6,401 bases of DNA from Gemmatimonadota bacterium (GCA_007129525.1 SKVI01000244.1:1-6401); one strand, 5' to 3'; counted from the first letter of the stretch, positions 1-6,100 are shown. Numbers and translations are program-made. Notes: generated by a model not told the origin, from the letters alone.

Positions 1-420
1 GAGCTGTTCAGCCTCACCCCGTGGAAGGACGAGCTCATCGACAGCTACTCCCACGGCATGCGCCAGAAACTCCTCATCTCGTCGGCGCTGATCCACGATC
101 CCGAGCTCATCGTGGTGGATGAGCCCATGGTGGGACTGGATCCCCGGTCGGCCCGGATCCTGAAGGACCTGTTGGCCTCGTTCGTGGAGCGGGGCGGCAC
201 GGTATTCCTCTCGACCCACACCCTGGAGGTGGCCGAGGCTCTCTGCCACCGGCTGGCCATCATCGCCCATGGCGAGATCATCGCCCGGGGGACCATGGCA
301 GAGCTCCAGAGCCAGGCCGACGCCGGTGGCGCGCACCTGGAGGAGATCTTCCTGAAGGTGACCGGGGGCGACGAGGTGGCGGACCTCATGGACAGCCTCC
401 GGGGAGTGCTGGACGGATGA
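1..420 (+). CDS. ABC transporter ATP-binding protein, 5'-truncated by window edge
   Basis: This is the C-terminal 139 residues of an ABC ATPase that powers the permease encoded next to it; the Walker A half lies upstream of the window. Seen directly: an ABC signature of the form YSHGMRQK (window residues 16-23), Walker B LIVVDEP (36-42), a D-loop GLDP (45-48) and an H-loop STH with the switch histidine at residue 73. The YSHGM form of the signature, in place of LSGGQ, is common among ATPases of ABC-2-type exporters, so export or membrane remodelling is more likely than import. The protein is cytoplasmic and bound to the inner membrane through its permease. Its stop overlaps the permease start (ATGA at 417-420), so the two are probably translationally coupled at a fixed ratio. 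The substrate cannot be read from this part. All catalytic motifs present in the visible part are intact. Confidence 0.96.
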   Translation, partial: ELFSLTPWKDELIDSYSHGMRQKLLISSALIHDPELIVVDEPMVGLDPRSARILKDLLASFVERGGTVFLSTHTLEVAEALCHRLAIIAHGEIIARGTMAELQSQADAGGAHLEEIFLKVTGGDEVADLMDSLRGVLDG

Positions 421-2135
421 CGGGTCCCGTTCGCCCCGGGCTGCGGGCGCTCCTCCTTCCCAAGTGGCGGGGACGGCTCCAGCGGAGCCGGGAAGGTGGC
501 ACGCCCCTGGCACGGAAGGTGGTGCTGGCCGGGATGGGGCTTCTCTTCTGGGGCCTCCTCTTCGTCATGACCACCCGGGTGCTCCTCTATTTCCGCGGCG
601 TCGAGGGACTGGGGGAGGTGCTGGCGGCCCGGATGCTGGGGCTGGTCCTCCTCGTCTTCCTCCTGATCCTCCTGCTCTCCAACGTCATCACGGCGCTCTC
701 CACCTTCTTTCTGGCCCGGGACCTGGAGCTCCTGGTGGCGTCGCCCACCGATCCCCTGGAGATCTACTGGGCCCGCCTGGCCGAGAGCGGAATCAACTCG
801 TCGTGGATGGTGGTGCTTCTCATGGTGCCCCTTCTGGGAGCGTACGGGTGGGTGTACGGCGCCGGCCCCGGGTTCGCGTTCATCGCGGCTTTGGCCGTGG
901 CGGGTCTCCTGGTGATCCCGGCGGTGGCCGGGGCCGCCCTGACCCTCCTGCTGGTGACCATCTTTCCCGCTCGCCGGACCCGTGATCTGCTGGCCCTCAT
1001 CGGGCTCATGGCGGCGGCCGGGGTGGTGCTCCTGATCCGACTGGTCCAGCCCGAGCGGCTGGTGAGCCCCCAGGACGCCCGGGGAGTGGCGGATTTCCTG
1101 GCGACACTCCGGGCGCCCTCCTCGCCCTGGCTCCCCTCGGAGTGGGCCGCCGAGGCCATGGTGGGCTGGCTGGCAGGGGGCTTCGACCCCTTCCCCCTCC
1201 TTCTTCTCCTGAGTACCGGGGCCGCCTTCGTGGTCCTGGGCGGCTGGGTCCACACCCGGGTCTTCCCTCGGGGGTTCTCCCGGGCCCAGGAGGGGGCCGA
1301 GCGCAAGGAGGGACGGGCCCGAAGCCGCCTCATCGACACCTTCCTGGCCGGAGCTCGACCCACCACCCGGGAGCTGGTGGCCAAGGAGGTCCGAAGCTTC
1401 TTTCGCGACAGTACCCAGTGGTCCCAGCTCATTCTCCTGGGGGTGCTGGTGGTGGTCTACATCTACAACATCCGGGTCCTGCCGCTGGGGGCGGAGGAAG
1501 GGGTCTCCTTCTTTCTGGTGAACCTGGTAGCCTTCCTGAACCTGGGGCTGGCCGGCTTCGTGGTGGCGGCCGTGGCGGCCCGGTTCATCTTTCCCGCCAT
1601 GTCGCTGGAGGGGCGCATGACCTGGCTTCTCCGCTCCTCGCCCCTGGATCCGCGGCTGCTCTTCTGGGTCAAATACTGGACGGGGACCGTTCCCCTTCTT
1701 CTGGTGGCGCTCCCCCTCATCGTGGTGACGAACCTTCTGCTGGAGGTGGATCCCTTTCTCTTCTGGCTCTCCACCGGGACCATGGTGGGGGTGACGATGG
1801 CCCTTTCGGCCATGGCGCTGACGCTCGGGGCGGTCTTTCCGAACTACAAGACGGAAAACCCCGCCGAGATTCCCACCTCGTTCGGCGGTCTCGTCTTCAT
1901 GATGGCCGGGGTGGCCTACCTGGCCGCCGTGGTGGTGCTCCAGGGGTGGCCGGTGCACCTCTTCCTCCGGGCCCGCTTCCAGGGCACGCCCTTCATGGAG
2001 GCCGGCGTCGTGCCGTTGGTCCTGGGCGTGGGCGGGGCCGTCGTGCTGACCCTGGCAGTCATGGCGTGGTCTCTCAAGGCCGGGGTGCGGCGCATCCGCC
2101 AGTCCGAAGCCGTGGTGGCCGAGGGGGCGGCGTGA
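417..2135 (+). CDS. ABC-2-like exporter permease with 12 predicted membrane helices
   Basis: A 572-residue integral membrane protein, the membrane partner of the upstream ATPase. By eye, hydrophobic segments lie near residues 34-56, 72-100, 129-149, 155-181, 188-209, 258-278, 335-353, 363-391, 422-442, 447-473, 488-509 and 529-551. A charged cytoplasmic linker runs from about 280 to 333. The two halves look like an ancient duplication: LELLVASPTDPLEIYWAR (103-120) matches MTWLLRSSPLDPRLLFWVKY (401-420), each directly after the second helix of its half. This short SP.DP element is a good candidate for a coupling helix that touches the ATPase. The size and layout resemble large putative ABC exporter permeases such as the ABC_tran_2 or EcsB-like groups; that assignment is from memory of the families. 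The substrate is unknown. Start: the ATG overlaps the ATPase stop, with only a weak GGGGAG upstream. The stop overlaps the next start (GTGA). Confidence 0.9.
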   Translation: MTGPVRPGLRALLLPKWRGRLQRSREGGTPLARKVVLAGMGLLFWGLLFVMTTRVLLYFRGVEGLGEVLAARMLGLVLLVFLLILLLSNVITALSTFFLARDLELLVASPTDPLEIYWARLAESGINSSWMVVLLMVPLLGAYGWVYGAGPGFAFIAALAVAGLLVIPAVAGAALTLLLVTIFPARRTRDLLALIGLMAAAGVVLLIRLVQPERLVSPQDARGVADFLATLRAPSSPWLPSEWAAEAMVGWLAGGFDPFPLLLLLSTGAAFVVLGGWVHTRVFPRGFSRAQEGAERKEGRARSRLIDTFLAGARPTTRELVAKEVRSFFRDSTQWSQLILLGVLVVVYIYNIRVLPLGAEEGVSFFLVNLVAFLNLGLAGFVVAAVAARFIFPAMSLEGRMTWLLRSSPLDPRLLFWVKYWTGTVPLLLVALPLIVVTNLLLEVDPFLFWLSTGTMVGVTMALSAMALTLGAVFPNYKTENPAEIPTSFGGLVFMMAGVAYLAAVVVLQGWPVHLFLRARFQGTPFMEAGVVPLVLGVGGAVVLTLAVMAWSLKAGVRRIRQSEAVVAEGAA

Positions 2136-2794
2136 GCTGGGCGCTGGCCACGGCTGGAGGCAAGGACGCCACGCTGGCCCTGTACCGGGCCCGGAGCCAG
2201 GGGCTCGAGGTGCGCTGGGCCCTGAACGTCTTCGAGGGCAACACCGGGGTGGTCCGTTTCCACGGCACCCCCCGGCCCGTGCTCGAGGCCCACGTCCGGG
2301 CCCTGGCGCTGGAGCCCCGCTTCGACCACACCCACCCCCGGGGGTTCGAAGAGGTGATGGATGGCCTCCTGGCCGGACTCCGGGAGGAGGGCGCCCGGGG
2401 AGTCGTCTTCGGCAACCTGCACCTGGCCGACATCCGGGCCTGGTACGAGGAGCGGGTTCGGGGGGCCGGGCTGGAGCACCGGGAGCCCCTCTGGGGTGAG
2501 GACCCCGAAGCCGTGGCCCGGGACGTGGTCCGGGAGGGATTCACGGCTCGGGTCATCTCGGTGAACCTGGAGCTGGGCGATCCGGAGTGGTTGGGCCGGC
2601 CGCTGGACGACGGGCTGGTGGACGAGTTCGTGGCCGCGGGCATCGACGTCTGCGGGGAGCGGGGCGAGTACCACACCCTGGTCACTGACGGCCCGGGGTT
2701 CGCCTGCCCGGTCAAGGTTCAGGTCACGGGGGAGAAGGAGCGGGAGGGGCACCGGTACCTGGTGCTGGCGGACGGAACCCCCGGGGACGATTGA
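2132..2794 (+). CDS. DUF71/COG2102 (Dph6-like) ATP pyrophosphatase
   Basis: A 220-residue cytoplasmic PP-loop enzyme of the DUF71 family. Archaeal and eukaryotic members (Dph6) amidate diphthine with ammonia and ATP. Bacteria do not make diphthamide, and comparative genomics has linked some bacterial members to B12 salvage, so the substrate here is open. Seen: a PP-loop at residues 8-13, RFHGTPRPVLEAH (42-54) as in bacterial homologues, VVFGNLHLADIRAWYEER (91-108), EPLWGED (118-124), and the family hallmark CGERGEYHTLVTDGPGF (174-190). The length is normal for the family. Oddity: the PP-loop reads AGGKDA, whereas most relatives have SGGKDS, so both serines are alanine. GG, K and D are kept, so reduced or altered activity is possible but loss is not shown. 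Start: GTG at 2132, preceded by GAGGGGG four bases upstream and overlapping the permease stop, giving the expected family N-terminus. The overlap implies co-expression with the exporter. Confidence 0.9.
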   Translation: MSWALATAGGKDATLALYRARSQGLEVRWALNVFEGNTGVVRFHGTPRPVLEAHVRALALEPRFDHTHPRGFEEVMDGLLAGLREEGARGVVFGNLHLADIRAWYEERVRGAGLEHREPLWGEDPEAVARDVVREGFTARVISVNLELGDPEWLGRPLDDGLVDEFVAAGIDVCGERGEYHTLVTDGPGFACPVKVQVTGEKEREGHRYLVLADGTPGDD

Positions 2795-2869
2795 GTCTCG
2801 ACAAGAAGGGGGCCCCGCATCATATTGCGAAGACCCTCGAACTCTCGACCTACAGCAACGGGGTGCGGA

Positions 2870-3010
2870 ATGCTGCCCGGTGGATACACCTTCGTTCACG
2901 CCGTCTTCTGGTTCGTCGTCCTCCTGGTGGCGCTGGGGACCAACCTGATCCCCATCCTCCTGAGCATGGGCCTGGGCATCCTCCTGCTGGAGAGCAGAGG
3001 CAAAGCCTGA
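2870..3010 (+). CDS. small hydrophobic protein, 46 residues, function unknown
   Basis: I do not recognise this gene. From ATG at 2870 it encodes 46 residues. After a short MLPGGYTF start, almost everything to residue 40 is hydrophobic (FWFVVLLVALG, then IPILLSMGLGILLL), ending in a charged ESRGKA tail. This could be one long membrane helix or a tight helical hairpin around the NLIP turn. About nine in ten codons end in G or C, as in the neighbouring genes, which supports real coding. It lies 75 bases after the pyrophosphatase on the same strand and could be the last gene of that operon. GGGGTG about four bases before the ATG is a poor ribosome site. An in-frame TTG at 2825 would add 15 polar residues, which looks less likely. 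A different-frame reading from 2791 gives a Pro/His/Arg-rich product and is rejected. Confidence 0.55.
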   Translation: MLPGGYTFVHAVFWFVVLLVALGTNLIPILLSMGLGILLLESRGKA

Positions 3011-3031
3011 GGGTTTCTCCGTTCTGAGGTC

Positions 3032-3055
3032 GGAACCCGCCCCTCGCAGTCGGTT
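3032..3055 (+). promoter_or_regulatory. possible ECF-sigma-type promoter
   Basis: GGAAC at 3032-3036 is followed, after 16 bases, by GTT at 3053-3055. Many ECF sigma factors use an AAC-containing -35 box and a short GT-containing -10 box at about this spacing. It lies in a non-coding gap upstream of the 81-residue membrane protein and would give a leader of roughly 90 bases. The match is short and could be chance. I found no convincing TTGACA-type -35 box at the right distance from the TACTAT at 3055-3060. Confidence 0.22.
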
Positions 3056-3067
3056 ACTATTCTTGGA

Positions 3068-3124
3068 AGGCCGTCAGCGGCCTCCTGAAGCATGAGACGG
3101 GCCGGCACCGTGCCGGTGGCCGTC
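3068..3124 (+). promoter_or_regulatory. structured leader with two alternative hairpins
   Basis: Hairpin one: AGGCCG (3068-3073), loop TCAG, CGGCCT (3078-3083). Hairpin two: an outer stem GACGG/CCGTC (3096-3100 with 3120-3124) around an inner stem CCGGCA/TGCCGG (3102-3107 with 3111-3116) with loop CCG. The heptamer GGCCGTC occurs at 3069-3075 and again at 3118-3124. The middle segment GACGGGCC (3096-3103) could therefore pair with either copy, with one bulged G. Only CCCCTTCGTTT follows hairpin two, so it is a weak intrinsic terminator at best. It may end the upstream operon, act as an attenuator for the next gene, or have no role. No known riboswitch family is recognised. Confidence 0.35.
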
Positions 3125-3155
3125 CCCTTCGTTTGATCTGGAAACCGACGTAAGC

Positions 3156-3401
3156 ATGGGCCTTTTTGGAATTCTCGGCATGGTGGCGGCCTTCGGCCTC
3201 GGGGTCTACCTGGGGCTTCCCCGTCGCCAGGAGCTCTCCATCGACGAGATCCAGCAGAAGTTGAGCGAGGACGGGGAGCACGCCAAGGCCACCCGCCACA
3301 TGACCTTCTTCAACCTCCTGCAGCGGAAGGTGGAGAAGGGCTCCGAGCGTCGGCGACGCCAGAGCTCCAACCGAGACCGGCGGCCCTTCCAGACGTACTG
3401 A
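3156..3401 (+). CDS. small single-pass membrane protein with basic tail, 81 residues, function unknown
   Basis: I do not recognise the family. The N-terminus is a Gly-rich hydrophobic helix (about residues 2-21, LFGILGMVAAFGLGVYLGL). It is followed by LPRRQ, which by the positive-inside rule suggests that the rest faces the cytoplasm. Residues 27-62 look like amphipathic helix (LSIDEIQQKLSED, then MTFFNLLQRKVEK). The tail is strongly basic (ERRRRQ, then NRDRRPFQTY) and could contact nucleic acid, the ribosome or acidic lipid; that is inference. The ATG at 3156 is the first good in-frame start and has no clear Shine-Dalgarno sequence. The codons are GC-ending like those of its neighbours. It follows a structured leader and meets the DUF445 gene tail to tail with 19 bases between stops. 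It is probably a single-gene unit. Confidence 0.72.
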   Translation: MGLFGILGMVAAFGLGVYLGLPRRQELSIDEIQQKLSEDGEHAKATRHMTFFNLLQRKVEKGSERRRRQSSNRDRRPFQTY

Positions 3402-3404
3402 GCC

Positions 3405-3439
3405 CGACGCGCTGCCGACTTCACCCCAACAGCGCGTTG
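3405..3439. terminator. hairpin across the convergent gene junction
   Basis: ACGCGCTG (3407-3414) is a perfect reverse complement of CAGCGCGT (3430-3437), with a 15-base loop. Adding a G-T and a C-G pair (3406 with 3438, 3405 with 3439) gives ten pairs. The structure spans the whole 19-base gap between the two converging stops and enters the last codons of the DUF445 gene. There is no T-run on either strand, so it is not a classical intrinsic terminator. It may protect 3' ends or work with a termination factor for both transcripts. Confidence 0.42.
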
Positions 3440-4989
3440 ATCCCCACCAGCGCCAGGCCGATCCCCCCTCCGAGCACGTAGCCCAGTCGGACGATGAGCT
3501 TCAGCTCGCGCTGGGTGACCCGCCGCACCAGGTCCTCCATGCGGTCCACCGGGTAGCCCTGCACCTTCTCTTCCACCCGGCGGCCCACGTCCAGCGTCTG
3601 GACCACGTGGGGTACCTGGGACTGCAGCCATGCCCAGAGGGGGTCGGAGACCGTACCCTGTAGCCGCTCCCGAGCCCCGGCCGGAAGCCAGTCGCCGGGT
3701 CGACCGAGGGGCCGGTCCAGGAGGCTGTCCAGGCCCTGGCGCAGCGCGTCCCGGTAGACCTCCCGGGCCGCCTCGCTCCGGGCGCCCTGAGCCACCCAGC
3801 CGGCGATCCGCTCCTGCGGAACCGATCGGAGCAGGTCTCCCCAGGTGCTCTGGGCCGCCTTCCCGGTTCCCTGCCGGACCTTCTCGGCCACGTAGCTGCG
3901 GGTGGCCGGATCCCGCGCCACCTCCAGGATCCACTCGGCCACCGCCTCCCGTGCCCTGATGACGCCGGGATCGTCGGGACGGCCCAGGACATCGGTCACC
4001 GGCCGCCGCAGCAGTTCCCGGGCGCCGTCGTTCACCCGTCGGGCGATGGCCTCCTGCACCGCCGGATCCCGCAACATCTTCGAGAGCTGCTCGGCGCCTT
4101 CCTCCTCCAGGGTGGTGACGATGCGTTCCACCGTCTCGTCGGTGACCACCAACCGGGCCACGATCCGCTGGTGGAAGCGGAGGTCCCGGAGGAAGCGCTT
4201 GAAGAGGTCCCGGAGCGCCGTCTCCACCCGCACCCGGGTCTCCGGGTCCTCCAGGATCCCGCCCAGGCGCCGGGCCGCCACCGGCAGAAACCGGGCCAGG
4301 GCTCCCTCCAGGGCGTCCGAGAGGCCTCCGGGGAGGACGTCCTCGCATGCACGATCTTCCCGGAGCACGCTCCGCATGGTCCGGTCCAGGTAGTCGTTGA
4401 CGGCCCGGCGAAAGCCGTCCCTCTCCACCGCCTCGGCCAACCAGCCGTCCACGGCGGCCACCAGCGAGTCTTCCCGCTCCGGCGTCAGGAGCTCGCCCAC
4501 GGGGCGTTCGGCCAGGCGCTCCATGATCTCGCCGGTGCGTCGGGAGACCGACTCGTGGAACTCCGGGGAGTCGAGCCAGCGGTCCAGGCGGTGGGCCAGG
4601 TGGTCGGCCATCCCGTCCAGGATGGTCTCCATCTCGTTCAGCGCCTCCCTGGGAAGGAGGTCCCGGACGGTGCCCCGCTCCCGCTCCAGGAGCGCTTCGA
4701 AGAAGCCCCCCAGACGGTTGTCGAAGGCGGCCCGGAACTCCTGGTTGGAGAAGATCCGCGTGAGGTCGTCTTCGGTGAGGAGGCGGTTCCCCACGGTACG
4801 GCCCACGGCCGCCGCCAATCGATCCTGGTTCTTGGGAATGGCGCCATGCAGGAAGGGAAGGCGGACAGAGCCCACCCGGACGGGCTTGTACGGGTGAAAG
4901 AGCATCCAGACTGCCACGGTGTTGGTGATGCCGCCGGCCAGGGAGCCGAAGGCCACCGTCAACAGGGCACGGAGGAGCTCGGGGGTCAT
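3421..4989 (-). CDS. DUF445 family membrane protein
   Basis: A 522-residue protein of the DUF445 family (Pfam PF04286; E. coli YjiN is a member). The family function is not established. Seen: the family-typical N-terminus with a hydrophobic helix running into GSLAGGITNTVAVWMLFHPY (15-34), then PFLHGAIPKNQDRLA (45-59). The C-terminus is RELKLIVRLGYVLGGG (494-509) and a second membrane helix (about 498-521). Between the anchors lie about 440 residues of charged helix with internal repeats: each repeat is a helix ending in RPVGELL (162-168), RPVTDVLG (329-336) or RPLGRPGDWL (426-435). This suggests an elongated helical domain held to the inner membrane at both ends. The length is at the long end for the family. 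The ATG overlaps the stop of the upstream lipoprotein gene (ATGA on the minus strand), and no Shine-Dalgarno sequence is seen. Translation therefore probably depends on the lipoprotein gene, suggesting shared envelope work. Confidence 0.92.
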   Translation of the reverse strand: MTPELLRALLTVAFGSLAGGITNTVAVWMLFHPYKPVRVGSVRLPFLHGAIPKNQDRLAAAVGRTVGNRLLTEDDLTRIFSNQEFRAAFDNRLGGFFEALLERERGTVRDLLPREALNEMETILDGMADHLAHRLDRWLDSPEFHESVSRRTGEIMERLAERPVGELLTPEREDSLVAAVDGWLAEAVERDGFRRAVNDYLDRTMRSVLREDRACEDVLPGGLSDALEGALARFLPVAARRLGGILEDPETRVRVETALRDLFKRFLRDLRFHQRIVARLVVTDETVERIVTTLEEEGAEQLSKMLRDPAVQEAIARRVNDGARELLRRPVTDVLGRPDDPGVIRAREAVAEWILEVARDPATRSYVAEKVRQGTGKAAQSTWGDLLRSVPQERIAGWVAQGARSEAAREVYRDALRQGLDSLLDRPLGRPGDWLPAGARERLQGTVSDPLWAWLQSQVPHVVQTLDVGRRVEEKVQGYPVDRMEDLVRRVTQRELKLIVRLGYVLGGGIGLALVGINALLG

Positions 4990-6083
4990 GGCTGTCGGTG
5001 CCGGGCGATGCCGGTCACCGCCGTGGTGTCACCCCCCAGCACGAGTTCCCCTCGCAGCCGGAAGAACCCCTGGACCGGAAGGAGGGGGCCGTCGCCCGGT
5101 CCGGTGGTGAGGTGCGAGCTCACCGCCTCCAGGTAGCCGGCAAGTCGAGGCGGAGCGTCCTCGTCATCGGGGTCGGAAGCGTCCAGGTGAAGGCTCCAGC
5201 GCGCCGGAACGTCCCGGCGGGCCGGCTCGTAGGCCCGGACTTCGTTCCACCGCACCCCCACCTCCTCCCAGGCCACCTCTTCCTCGCCGATCCGGAACCA
5301 GGCCCGGAAGGCGTGCACCCCCTCCTGCGCCGGATCCGGTCGCTCCACCAGAACGGCCTGAAGGTCGTCGCCTCCGTGGACGAAGACCCAGTCCGCCTCC
5401 GGGGCTGTTTCGGAACCCAGGGGAAGGGCCAGGTCGGCCAGGAAGCCCTCCACGATACCCGAGGGGACGCCGGAGGGAGCGTCCGACGGCAGAATCGCCG
5501 AGCCCCGGTGGATCCGCACGGCTTCCCGGGGCGAGCGGGTCCACTCCGAGAGGACGGCTCCCGGTCGGGCCTCCAACTCACTCCCGTCCCATCGGAGGAT
5601 CAGCGCCTCCAGCGCATCTCCCGGCGCCACGACGATCCGCACCCGTCGACCCGGGACGATGCGCCACGGCGGTCCCAGGGAGGCCGGGGACACCTGGCCG
5701 GTGTCGGCCTCCATGGCCAGCGCCTCCCATCCGTCCACCCCTCCCAGCCAGACGCCTCGCTCCCGGATGTCGAGATCTTCGACGGTGAGACTCCGGAAGC
5801 TCCACGGGATCACCACCGTGGAGTCGGCTTCGGCAGACGCCCCCTGGGGCTGCGGTCCCGAGACGAAGACCAGCGAGCGCTCGTAGATGGCCTGGCCCTC
5901 TGGGGGGGAAGCCTCCTGGGGGTCGGTGGCGGAGGGGTCGGTGTCCGGCGCCGAAGGCTCCGGCTCCGGCTCCGTCCCACACGCCGTCACAAGAAGGACG
6001 ACGGTCAACCAGACGACGCCGGGGAGCGCCGTCGGCCATCTCGGGGACGCATGTGGATTCGTCGCCATGGAGCGAGGTGTCAT
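4986..6083 (-). CDS. putative lipoprotein, family not recognised
   Basis: From ATG at 6083 this is 365 residues. A polar N-terminus leads into a hydrophobic segment (GVVWLTVVLLVTAC) ending in a good lipobox VTAC, with the lipidated cysteine at residue 35. Glycine follows the cysteine, so there is no inner-membrane-retention aspartate, and outer-membrane sorting is plausible if this is a diderm. Next comes an acidic, proline-rich linker (EPEPEPSAPDTDPSATDP), then a soluble region with many alternating hydrophobic/charged stretches, probably largely beta (for example GRRVRIVVAPGDALEALIL). I recognise no domain and assign no function. ATG at 6068 is an equally possible start (360 residues, cysteine at 30). 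Neither has a Shine-Dalgarno sequence. The reading frame stays open back to 6233, but that extension lacks a signal-like start and collides with the divergent gene. It is the first gene of an operon with the DUF445 gene. Confidence 0.75.
   Translation of the reverse strand: MTPRSMATNPHASPRWPTALPGVVWLTVVLLVTACGTEPEPEPSAPDTDPSATDPQEASPPEGQAIYERSLVFVSGPQPQGASAEADSTVVIPWSFRSLTVEDLDIRERGVWLGGVDGWEALAMEADTGQVSPASLGPPWRIVPGRRVRIVVAPGDALEALILRWDGSELEARPGAVLSEWTRSPREAVRIHRGSAILPSDAPSGVPSGIVEGFLADLALPLGSETAPEADWVFVHGGDDLQAVLVERPDPAQEGVHAFRAWFRIGEEEVAWEEVGVRWNEVRAYEPARRDVPARWSLHLDASDPDDEDAPPRLAGYLEAVSSHLTTGPGDGPLLPVQGFFRLRGELVLGGDTTAVTGIARHRQP
5902..5908. repeat. seven-base G homopolymer inside the lipoprotein gene
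   Basis: Seven consecutive G on the + strand (C on the coding strand) fall in the linker just after the lipobox. The frame is correct as read, since the lipobox before it and the long open frame after it agree. Runs this length are modest slippage or sequencing-error sites; no more is claimed. Confidence 0.5.
5956..5973. repeat. GGCTCC hexamer, three tandem copies
   Basis: Three perfect copies of GGCTCC encode the EPEPEP stretch (minus strand) just after the lipidation cysteine. Because the unit is six bases, gain or loss of a copy would change the linker by two residues without a frameshift. Confidence 0.6.
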
Positions 6084-6100
6084 GGGGGCTGGCAGGGCAT

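Noticed and set aside
45..1958. A 637-codon open frame on the minus strand opposite the ABC genes
   Set aside because: It is His/Gly/Pro/Arg/Gln-rich with no domain, lies wholly antisense to clearly homologous genes, and is the usual shadow of GC-rich coding DNA.
1916..2899. Long minus-strand open frame opposite the pyrophosphatase
   Set aside because: The plus-strand gene has clear family motifs; the antisense product is low-complexity and starts in the next gene.
2791..3027. TTG-started frame overlapping the pyrophosphatase stop
   Set aside because: It overlaps the better-supported hydrophobic 46-residue gene, and its C-terminal half is Pro/His/Gly-rich as expected of a wrong frame.
3092..3136. 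A 14-codon upstream frame (ATG at 3092) over the second leader hairpin, as a possible leader peptide
   Set aside because: No ribosome site and no run of regulatory codons; such short frames are common by chance.
3021..3150. Thiamine-riboswitch-like strings (CTGAG near 3024, ACCCG near 3035, TGATCTGG near 3134)
   Set aside because: The segments are spaced wrongly, the core helices cannot be formed convincingly, and the downstream gene has no thiamine connection.
3206..4348. Long alternative minus-strand frame inside the DUF445 gene
   Set aside because: The product is extremely Gly/Pro/Arg-rich, whereas the DUF445 frame has family motifs throughout.
4171..5136. Plus-strand open frame antisense to DUF445
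   Set aside because: No recognisable domain, antisense to a firm gene, and composition explained by GC-rich codon bias.
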